A stretch of DNA of 11,551 nucleotides, taken from NCBI GenBank assembly GCA_903873565.1, contig CAIQOY010000292.1, positions 1 through 11,551 of the forward strand. Direction: 5' to 3'. Below the pieces are notes generated by a model, which saw nothing but the letters and a program-made list of their open reading frames with translations, ran no database searches and had not been told where the DNA came from. Every line of letters starts with the position of its first letter. Position 1 is the first letter of the stretch. Made by a program: the position numbers and the translations under genes. The stretch comes from an uncultured Actinomycetes bacterium. Lineage in GTDB: Bacteria > Actinomycetota > Thermoleophilia > Gaiellales > F1-60-MAGs149. Below are positions 1 to 6,937 of the stretch, piece by piece.

Positions 1-40
1 CGCGCCGGCGCCGCGCCCGCGGCGGCTCGCGGCCGCTCAC
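1..40 (-). CDS. Possible 5' end of a further operon gene, cut by the window edge
   Basis: The plsC-like stop codon lies inside a GTGA tetranucleotide. A frame opened by that GTG reads 13 codons without a stop to the window edge (Met-Ser-Gly-Arg-Glu-Pro-Pro-Arg, then Arg-rich). The same GTGA or ATGA junction joins four other gene pairs in this window, which is the main reason to take this start seriously. Thirteen codons are too few to recognise a family, and the Arg/Pro-rich composition could simply reflect GC-rich DNA. What it encodes cannot be told from here. Confidence 0.3.
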   Translation of the reverse strand, partial: MSGREPPRARRRR

Positions 41-741
41 GACGCGTCCTCCCCGGCGGCCGGCTCGGGCGGCACGGCGTCGCGCGGGCGGCCCGCCCGC
101 TCGGCGCTCTCCGTGAAGGCCTGCAGGCGGCGCAGCTCGTCGGCCAGGTGGTCGGCGGCGGCCCGGTAGGCCTTCGAGCCGCGACCCTCGACGTGGAACG
201 GCCGCCCGAAGGCGATCGAGACGGGCGCCCGCGGGTCGTCGACGACGCGGTCGGTGCCGTGGATGTAGACGGGCACGATCGGCGCGCCGGTCTGGCCGGC
301 GATCATCGCGGCGCCGGCCCGCACCTCGCCGACGGCGCCCGCGTGGTGGCGCGTGCCGTCGATGAAGATGCCCAGCATCCCGCCCCGCTCGAGCACCTCG
401 CGGGCCGCGTCCAGCGCCCCGCGGTCGACCTCGCCGCGGCGCACCGGGAAGGCCCCCGTGTGCGGCAGGAGGCGCCCAAGGACGGGGTTCTCGAACAGCT
501 CGACCTTGGCCATGTAGTGGATCGGGCGCTTGACGGACGCCCCGAGCACGAAGATGTCGTAGAAGGAGCGGTGGTTGGAGGCCAGGATCACCGGCCCCGA
601 CTTCGGGATCCGCTCGCGGCCCCACAGGCGCACCGCGGAGAGCGAGCGGATCGCGCGCCGCGCGAGCACCCACGCGAGGCCCCAGGTGCGCTCGGGCGTG
701 AAGACCCGGAAGCCGTCCCAGGGGAGCTGCGGCCCGCTCAC
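37..741 (-). CDS. plsC: 1-acyl-sn-glycerol-3-phosphate acyltransferase family protein (PlsC-like)
   Basis: A 234-residue protein of the PlsC/LPLAT family. Members transfer an acyl chain from acyl-ACP or acyl-CoA to lysophosphatidate at the membrane, giving phosphatidate for phospholipid synthesis. The catalytic HX4D block is visible as NHRSFYD (His57, Asp62). A second conserved block is FPVRRGE near residue 98, and IVPVYI at 155-160 matches block IV. Block III is normally FPEGTRS but here reads FIDGTRH (126-132), so its Glu is Asp. Residues 205-234 form a charged, Pro/Ala-rich tail that is probably disordered. The GTG start is well supported: a strong Shine-Dalgarno GGAGGAG at 747-753 lies 5 bases upstream, and the GTG overlaps the cmk stop as GTGA. 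Cmk next to a PlsC homologue is a pairing seen in other bacteria. The family is clear; the exact acyl acceptor is inferred. Confidence 0.88.
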   Translation of the reverse strand: MSGPQLPWDGFRVFTPERTWGLAWVLARRAIRSLSAVRLWGRERIPKSGPVILASNHRSFYDIFVLGASVKRPIHYMAKVELFENPVLGRLLPHTGAFPVRRGEVDRGALDAAREVLERGGMLGIFIDGTRHHAGAVGEVRAGAAMIAGQTGAPIVPVYIHGTDRVVDDPRAPVSIAFGRPFHVEGRGSKAYRAAADHLADELRRLQAFTESAERAGRPRDAVPPEPAAGEDAS

Positions 742-1304
742 GCGCGCTCCTCCACGAGCCGCGCGATCGCCTCGACGACCTCGTCGACGGTCAGCCCCTC
801 GGTGTCGACGGGCACGCTACCCTCCGGCACGATCGTCTGGGCGGCGTCGCGGCGGTCGCGCTCGAGCGCGGCCTCGCCGGCCTCCGCGCCGCGCTCCACG
901 GCGCGCCGGCGGCGGCGCTCCTCGGGCGAGGCGTCGAGCCAGACCTTGAGCTCGGCCTCGGGCCAGACCACGCTGCCGATGTCGCGCCCCTCGGCGACGG
1001 CGTCGCCCAGCGCGAGGAAGGCGCGCTGCTCGGCGCGCAGCGCCTCGCGCACGGCCCCGATCGCCGACACGGACGAGACCTCGGCGTCGACCGCGCCGGA
1101 GCGCAGGGCGGGGTCGTCGAGGCGCGCGGCCCAGGCGCCGGCCCGCGCCACGGCCACGGGGTCGTCGCCCGTCTCCAGCACCACGAGGGTCACGGCGCGG
1201 TACATCGCGCCCGTGTCGAGGTGGCGGTAGCCGAGCCGCGCGGCCAGCGCCCGCGAGACGGTGGACTTGCCCGCGCCCGCGGGCCCGTCGATGGTGACGA
1301 TCAT
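738..1304 (-). CDS. cmk: Cytidylate (CMP/dCMP) kinase
   Basis: Cytosolic nucleoside monophosphate kinase that phosphorylates CMP and dCMP with ATP. It has 188 residues. The P-loop is GPAGAGKST at 7-15, followed by the family signature HLDTGAMYRA at 28-37. The VAEGRDIGSVV block is at 103-113, and the Arg-rich lid after WLDASPEER is at 122-134. The RRD and VDTEG segments near 151-170 match the C-terminal part of the family. Typical bacterial Cmk has about 220-230 residues; the shortage falls mainly between residues 40 and 90, where the CMP-binding domain inserts, so this is a compact form. The ATG start overlaps the aroA stop as ATGA, and the stop overlaps the next gene as GTGA. The aroA-cmk order is common in bacteria. 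Family assignment is firm. Confidence 0.95.
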   Translation of the reverse strand: MIVTIDGPAGAGKSTVSRALAARLGYRHLDTGAMYRAVTLVVLETGDDPVAVARAGAWAARLDDPALRSGAVDAEVSSVSAIGAVREALRAEQRAFLALGDAVAEGRDIGSVVWPEAELKVWLDASPEERRRRRAVERGAEAGEAALERDRRDAAQTIVPEGSVPVDTEGLTVDEVVEAIARLVEERA

Positions 1305-2608
1305 CGCCGCACCGCCGTGGCCGCCTCGATCAGCGCCCGGAAGCCCGGGAACGAGACGTCGATGGCGCCCGGGTCCGTGATCGTGACGCCCTCCTCGGAG
1401 TAGAGCCCGGCGATCGCCCCCAGCATCGCGACGCGGTGGTCGCCGTGCGGGTCGACCGTGCCGCCGCGCAGGCGGACCGGCACGCCGCGGATGAACCAGC
1501 CGTCGTCCTCGACCTCGATGTGGCCGCCGATCCGCCAGAGCGCGTCGCGGACGCTCTCGAGGCGGTCCGACTCCTTCACGCGCAGCTCGCCCGCGTCGCG
1601 GACGCGGGTCTTGCCGCGGGCGCAGCAGGCGGCCAGCGCGAGGATCGGCAGCTCGTCGACGAGCGCCGGCACCTCGTCGCCGCGGATCGACGACGCGGTC
1701 AGCTCGGCGTGCGCCACCTCGAGGTCGGCGACGGGCTCGCCCGCGTCGGTGGTGCGGCGGTTGAAGACGGCGACGCGCCCGCCCATCCGCTCGAGCACGT
1801 CGAGGATGCCCGTCCGCCCCGCCCCCATGCCGATCCCGCGCAGGAAGATCCGCGACTCGGGGATCAGCGTGGCGGCGACGATCAGGAACGCGGCCGACGA
1901 GATGTCGCCGGGCACCTCGATCCGGTCGAGCCGCAGACGCTCCGCCGGCTCGAGCGTGACGCGGCCGCCGGAGCCCGTCACGCGCGCGCCGGCGGCGCGC
2001 AGCATGCGCTCGGTGTGGTCGCGGGTCGCCTGCGGCTCCACCACCGTGGTGGGGCCGGTCGCGCGCAGCCCCGCGAGCAGGATCGCCGACTTGACCTGCG
2101 CCGAGGCGACGGGCAGCACGTGCTCGATGCCGGCCAGCGGCCGGCCGGCGGTGACGGTCACGGGCGGGCGGCCCTCGGTCGTCTCGACCTCGGCGCCCAT
2201 CGCGCGCAGGGGCTGGGCGACGCGCTCCATCGGGCGCGTGCGGATCGACGCGTCGCCGTCGAGCGTGAAGGCGCCGGCGGGCTGCATCGCGCAGATGCCG
2301 CTGAGCAGGCGCATCAGGGTGCCGGCGTTCCGGACGTCGATGGCGCCGACGGGCGGCTTGAGGCCGCCGAGGCCGACGCCGTGCACGGTCAGCCGGCCGT
2401 GGCCGTGGTCGTCGACGCGGACGCCGAGCGCGCGGACGGCCTCGAGCGTGGCGCGGGTGTCGGCCGAGTCGCCCCAGCCCTCGACCTCGACGGGGCCGTC
2501 GGTGAGGGCGCCGATCAGGAGCGCGCGGTGGCTGACCGACTTGTCGCCGTTGACGGCGAGCTCCCCGACCAGGGGGCCCGACGGGGCGACGTGCCAGGGC
2601 GCGCTCAC
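1301..2608 (-). CDS. aroA: 3-phosphoshikimate 1-carboxyvinyltransferase (EPSP synthase)
   Basis: Sixth step of the shikimate pathway: joins shikimate-3-phosphate and phosphoenolpyruvate. The 435 residues match the family length. Visible blocks are GDKSVSHR at 21-28, NAGTLMR at 94-100, RTRPMER at 123-129, SAQVK at 169-173, RDHTE at 196-200, the catalytic DELP near 318-321, RVKESDRL at 343-350 and PHGDHRVAM at 387-395. GDKx, SAQxK and RDHTE are the motifs used to define the class II, often glyphosate-tolerant, enzymes. The fourth class II motif, NxTR, is replaced by GAGR at 262-265. The glycine of NAGT is present; it is alanine in the resistant CP4 enzyme. The GTG start overlaps the tyrA stop as GTGA, and the protein begins just before the first conserved strand. 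The enzyme call is certain; inhibitor sensitivity cannot be read from sequence. Confidence 0.97.
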   Translation of the reverse strand: MSAPWHVAPSGPLVGELAVNGDKSVSHRALLIGALTDGPVEVEGWGDSADTRATLEAVRALGVRVDDHGHGRLTVHGVGLGGLKPPVGAIDVRNAGTLMRLLSGICAMQPAGAFTLDGDASIRTRPMERVAQPLRAMGAEVETTEGRPPVTVTAGRPLAGIEHVLPVASAQVKSAILLAGLRATGPTTVVEPQATRDHTERMLRAAGARVTGSGGRVTLEPAERLRLDRIEVPGDISSAAFLIVAATLIPESRIFLRGIGMGAGRTGILDVLERMGGRVAVFNRRTTDAGEPVADLEVAHAELTASSIRGDEVPALVDELPILALAACCARGKTRVRDAGELRVKESDRLESVRDALWRIGGHIEVEDDGWFIRGVPVRLRGGTVDPHGDHRVAMLGAIAGLYSEEGVTITDPGAIDVSFPGFRALIEAATAVRR

Positions 2609-3702
2609 TCGGCGCCGCCCGGCTCGGCCCGGAACGCCGCGCAGCCCTCGGCGCGCAGCACCTCGACGGCGCGGTCGGCCTGGGCGTCGCCGGCGACCAC
2701 GATGCGGATCTCGCCGCCCGACTCGGGCGAGATGTGGGTGAGCGCGAACTCCTCGATGTTGATGCCGTTGGCCGACAGCGCCAGCGCGATCGCGGAGATC
2801 GCGCCCGGGCGGTCCGGCACCGACACCACGAGGTCGACGAGGTCGGCCGGCGCCGTGCGGTGGGCGCGCGCCAGGGTCTCCCGGCGCGCCTCGCGGGCCC
2901 CGCCGATCCACTGCGCGAGGTACTCCGCATCGCCGGCCTCGAGCGCGCGCGAGACCGCGTCGAGGCGGCCGCGCGCGTCGTCGAGCGCGGCGAGGACGGC
3001 CGCGCGGTTGTCGAGCAGGATGTCGATCCACATCGCCGGGTTGGCGCCCGCCACCCGCGTCATGTCGCGGAACGAGCCGCCGGTGGTGTCGAGCGGGCGG
3101 TGGCCGTCGACGTCGCCCTCCGCGACCTGCAGGGCCAGCACGTTGGCGAGCACGTGCGGGACGTGGCTGGTCAGGGCCACGATGCGGTCGTGCTGGTCGG
3201 GGTCGACCACCACGGGGCGCGCGCCGACCTCGCCCACGAGGGCGTGCAGCTGCGCGAGCCGCTCGGGGTCCGTCTCGAGCGTCGGGGTCAGGAACCAGGT
3301 CGCGCCGCCGTAGAGCTCGGGCCGGGCCGCGGCGGCGCCGTGCGCCTCCGAGCCGCAGATCGGGTGCCCGCCCACCATCCGCGCCCGCCCCGGCGCAGGC
3401 ACCGCGGCCATGATCTGGCCCTTCGTCGAGCCGATGTCGGTGACCGTGGCCGTCGGGTTGGCGGCGAGCGCCTCGGCGACGAGCCCCGCGATCGCGGAGA
3501 CCGGCGTGGCCACCACCACGAGGTCGGCGTCGGCGCAGGCCTCGGCGAGGCTCGCCGCGGCGCGGTCGGCGCAGCCGCGCTCGACCGCGGTGGCGGCCTC
3601 CGCGGGGTCGCGGTCGTAGCCCGTCACGTCATGGCCGCGCTCGCGCAGCGCCAGCCCGAGGCTGCCGCCCATCAGGCCGAGGCCGGCGATGGCGACCTTC
3701 AT
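2605..3702 (-). CDS. tyrA: Prephenate dehydrogenase with C-terminal ACT domain
   Basis: NAD(P)-dependent oxidative decarboxylation of prephenate to 4-hydroxyphenylpyruvate, the committed step to tyrosine. It has 365 residues. The Rossmann glycine motif GLGLMGGS lies at 7-14, and the fold ends its first sheet with YDRD at 29-32, an acidic residue that favours NAD over NADP. Active-site blocks are GGHPICGSEAHG (111-122), TSHVPHVLAN (178-187) and GGSFRDMTR (208-216). Residues 288-336 form an ACT domain (VPDRPGAISAIA and NGINIEEF), which in this family usually senses an amino acid such as tyrosine. The ATG start is 6 bases after the aroF stop, with a weak AGGCGG upstream. Arogenate dehydrogenase activity is an alternative that sequence alone does not exclude. 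Confidence 0.95.
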   Translation of the reverse strand: MKVAIAGLGLMGGSLGLALRERGHDVTGYDRDPAEAATAVERGCADRAAASLAEACADADLVVVATPVSAIAGLVAEALAANPTATVTDIGSTKGQIMAAVPAPGRARMVGGHPICGSEAHGAAAARPELYGGATWFLTPTLETDPERLAQLHALVGEVGARPVVVDPDQHDRIVALTSHVPHVLANVLALQVAEGDVDGHRPLDTTGGSFRDMTRVAGANPAMWIDILLDNRAAVLAALDDARGRLDAVSRALEAGDAEYLAQWIGGAREARRETLARAHRTAPADLVDLVVSVPDRPGAISAIALALSANGINIEEFALTHISPESGGEIRIVVAGDAQADRAVEVLRAEGCAAFRAEPGGAE

Positions 3703-3708
3703 GGCCGC

Positions 3709-4764
<1,056 letters not shown>

Positions 4765-4773
4765 GGGACGCGA

Positions 4774-4779
4774 AGTATA
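4774..4779 (-). promoter_or_regulatory. Candidate -10 box for the aroF operon, near-leaderless
   Basis: TATACT on the minus strand differs from the TATAAT consensus at one base. It lies 9 bases upstream of the aroF ATG in the only locally AT-richer spot between rluB and aroF. There is no Shine-Dalgarno sequence before the ATG, so transcription starting 6-8 bases beyond the box would give a leader of only a few bases. No convincing -35 hexamer is seen at 16-18 bases. That this box works as a promoter is inferred. Confidence 0.5.
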
Positions 4780-4791
4780 CGGGCGTTCGGT

Positions 4792-5514
4792 CTAGCGCCC
4801 GCCGCTTGCCGCGGCCCGCAGATCGGCCAGCTCGCGGGCCGTCAGCTCGCGGCAGCCGCCGACCTGGAGCCGCCCCAGCCCGAGCGGGCCGTAGCCGGTC
4901 CGCTCCAGCGCGATCACGGGGTGCCCGACGGCGGCGCACATCCGCCGCACCTGGCGGTTGCGGCCCTCCTTGAGCACCAGCTCGAGCTCGGCGCCGCCCG
5001 AGCGCGTGCGCAGGACCCGCGCCTCGGCGGGGCGGGTGCGCCCGTCGGGCAGCTCGACGCCGCGCTCGAGCCGGCGCAGCGCGGCCGGCCCGGGCAGCCC
5101 GCGCACGGTCGCCCGGTACGTCTTGGGCACCCCGTGCGAGGGGTGCGCGAGGAGCTGCGCGAGCTCGCCGTCGTTCGTGAGGATGAGGAGGCCCGAGGTC
5201 TCGCGGTCGAGCCGCCCCACCGGCATCACGCGCTCCGTGCGGTCGACGAGGTCGAGCACGGTCGGGCGCCCCTGCGGGTCGCGCGCGGTGGTCACGTAGC
5301 CGGGTGGCTTGTTGAGCATCAGGTGCACGACCCGCTCGACGGCGATCGGCGCCCCGTCGACGAGGACCGCCTGCCCCGGTGCGACCTGCGTGCCGGGCAC
5401 GGCCACCGCGCCGTCCACCGTCACGCGGCCCTCGGCGATCAGCCGGTCGGCGGCGCGCCGCGAGGCGACGCCGGCCTGCGCGAGCAGGCGGTTGAGGCGG
5501 ACGGGCGCGGCCAT
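4792..5514 (-). CDS. rluB: rRNA pseudouridine synthase, RsuA/RluB/RluE/RluF family
   Basis: Converts a specific uridine in ribosomal RNA to pseudouridine. It has 240 residues. An S4 RNA-binding domain spans about 4-50 (LNRLLAQAGVASRRAADRLI, then GRVTVDG). The catalytic domain shows LNKPPGYVTT (67-76), the active-site motif GRLDRETSGLL (100-110) with Asp103 as nucleophile, PKTYR (130-134) and the closing KEGRNRQVRRM (182-192). The position next to scpB is the usual place for rluB in Gram-positive bacteria, which supports RluB (23S rRNA) over RsuA (16S rRNA); the target site is inferred. The ATG start is 10 bases after the scpB stop. The sequence TAGGAT, which contains that stop, lies 7 bases before the ATG and could act as a weak ribosome site or a -10 box. 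Confidence 0.93.
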   Translation of the reverse strand: MAAPVRLNRLLAQAGVASRRAADRLIAEGRVTVDGAVAVPGTQVAPGQAVLVDGAPIAVERVVHLMLNKPPGYVTTARDPQGRPTVLDLVDRTERVMPVGRLDRETSGLLILTNDGELAQLLAHPSHGVPKTYRATVRGLPGPAALRRLERGVELPDGRTRPAEARVLRTRSGGAELELVLKEGRNRQVRRMCAAVGHPVIALERTGYGPLGLGRLQVGGCRELTARELADLRAAASGGR

Positions 5515-5524
5515 GCGCCCGATC

Positions 5525-6142
5525 CTACGCGGACTCGGCGGCCTCGCCGGGCTCCTCGATCGAGACGGCCTGCTGCGCGGCCATCGCCTCGAGCCGGCTG
5601 CGCACCTCGTCGGGGCTCGGCAGGTCCTCGCCGAGCTCGTCGATCGGGGGCAGCGAGTGGCGGCCCTCCTCGAGCGAGAAGACCCGCTCGAAGCGCGTCG
5701 TCGTGCGGTACAGGATCGGATTGCCCGGACGGTCCGAGCGGCCCGCCTCCTCGATCAGCCCGCGCTCGAGCAGGCTCTGGACGGGGTTGTCGGCGGCGAC
5801 GCCGCGGATGCGCGCGATCTCCGGCCGGCTGACCGGCCCCGCGTAGGCGACCACGGCGAGCGTCTCCAGCGCGGCCCGGCTGAGCGGGCGCTGCGCGAGC
5901 CGGTCGAGCAGCCGCGCGCAGGCCAGCGCCGCCTCGTCGGCGGCGCGCAGGGCCCAGCCCTGGGCGACCCGCTCGAGCACGACGCCGGAGGCGCCGGGCG
6001 CGTGCCGCTCGAGCAGCTCCTCGATCGCCTCCTCGACGTCGGCCTCGCCGATGCCGGCGGCCTCCGCGAGGGCCCGCTCGTCGAGCGGCTCCGAGGCGAG
6101 GAAGAGCAGCGCCTCGACGACCCTGGTGTCCTGGTCCGTCAC
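5525..6142 (-). CDS. scpB: Segregation and condensation protein B
   Basis: Winged-helix (kite) subunit that dimerises and binds ScpA, completing the SMC-ScpAB condensin that organises and separates replicated chromosomes on the nucleoid. It has 205 residues. The first winged-helix domain covers about 5-80 (VVEALLFLASEPL at 8-20). The second covers about 86-160 and carries the family signature: LSRAALETLAVVAYAGPVSR at 87-106, then LLERGLIEEAGR and LYRTTTRFERVF. The acidic C-terminal tail is typical and probably disordered. The GTG start sits in a GTGA overlap with the scpA stop, so the two subunits are very likely translated in a coupled way. Assignment is firm from domain signatures and from the adjacent scpA. 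Confidence 0.95.
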   Translation of the reverse strand: MTDQDTRVVEALLFLASEPLDERALAEAAGIGEADVEEAIEELLERHAPGASGVVLERVAQGWALRAADEAALACARLLDRLAQRPLSRAALETLAVVAYAGPVSRPEIARIRGVAADNPVQSLLERGLIEEAGRSDRPGNPILYRTTTRFERVFSLEEGRHSLPPIDELGEDLPSPDEVRSRLEAMAAQQAVSIEEPGEAAESA

Positions 6143-6882
6143 GCGGCGGCCCCCCTCTCGTGGTCGTGCGCCGCGTGGCCGGCGGCGCGCATGCGGATCG
6201 GCCCGAAGGGCTCGGCCTGGTCGGCGGTCACCTCACCGGCGCGGATCAGGTCGAGCACCGCCCAGAAGGCGGCCGCCTGCTCGCCGCGGCCGAGGCCGGC
6301 CACGGCCTCGTCGAAGGTGCAGCTGCCGCGGCTGCGCACGACCTGGCGCACGTGATCGAGCAGGCGCAGGAGCGGGATCCGCCGGCGCAGCACGTGGATC
6401 GGCTCCGCCTCCTCGCGGGTGCGCTCCATCACGGTGACCAGCGCGGCGGCGAGGTCGGCGGGGTCGCCCGTGGCCGTGTCGTCGAGGACGGGGCGCGGCG
6501 GGCGCAGCGCGGGCGGCCCCTCGCGGAACAGGCGCGGCCCCGTCTCCGCCAGGCGCTCCCCGAGCCACGCGGCGGCGGCCTGGACGCGCGCGTACTCGGC
6601 GAGCCGCGCGGCGAGCTCCTCGGCCGCCTCCTGCGCGTCCGGCAGCTCCTCGACCAGCTCCGGCGTCAGGAGCAGGCGGATCTTCAGCTCCAGCAGGGCG
6701 GCCACCAGCACGAGGAACTCGCTGGCGCTCTCGAGGTCGATCTCCCCCGCCTCGTCGATCTCGGCCAGGTAGGCCAGGCAGACGTCCGCGACGGGCACCT
6801 CGCCGAGGTCGAGGGCGTCGCGCAGGACGAGCGCGAGCAGGAGGTCGAAGGGCCCCGCGAAGGGCTCCAGGTCGAGCTCCAT
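6139..6882 (-). CDS. scpA: Segregation and condensation protein A (kleisin)
   Basis: Kleisin subunit that bridges the SMC heads in bacterial condensin and binds the ScpB dimer. From the ATG it has 247 residues. The N-terminal SMC-neck binding part shows LEPFAGPFDLLLALV at 5-19 (family form FEGPLDLLL) and SASEFLVLVAALLELK at 52-67. The middle is variable and Glu/Ala-rich. The C-terminal winged helix, which contacts the SMC cap, runs from about 187 to 232 (CTFDEAV, FWAVLDLIRAGEV). I chose the ATG at 6882 because the protein then starts as ScpA proteins usually do. A GTG at 6915 would add 11 residues and sit closer (22 bases) to the dnaE stop. Neither start has a clear ribosome site. Following dnaE directly is less usual for this gene. 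Confidence 0.92.
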   Translation of the reverse strand: MELDLEPFAGPFDLLLALVLRDALDLGEVPVADVCLAYLAEIDEAGEIDLESASEFLVLVAALLELKIRLLLTPELVEELPDAQEAAEELAARLAEYARVQAAAAWLGERLAETGPRLFREGPPALRPPRPVLDDTATGDPADLAAALVTVMERTREEAEPIHVLRRRIPLLRLLDHVRQVVRSRGSCTFDEAVAGLGRGEQAAAFWAVLDLIRAGEVTADQAEPFGPIRMRAAGHAAHDHERGAAA

Positions 6883-6937
6883 GGCCAGGGACGAGGTGGG
6901 CGCCACGGCCCTCACGCTAGCCCGGCGGTCGGACGCC

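Noticed and set aside
738..2930. Fusion of cmk to a long Arg/Pro-rich N-terminal region, since the frame stays open upstream of the cmk ATG
   Set aside because: The upstream part is an out-of-frame reading of aroA and tyrA. The cmk ATG lies in an ATGA junction and the family start fits.
4781..4800. GGGCG/CGCCC hairpin over the rluB stop, as a terminator
   Set aside because: The stem is only 5 base pairs with a 10-base loop and there is no T-run after it on the minus strand.
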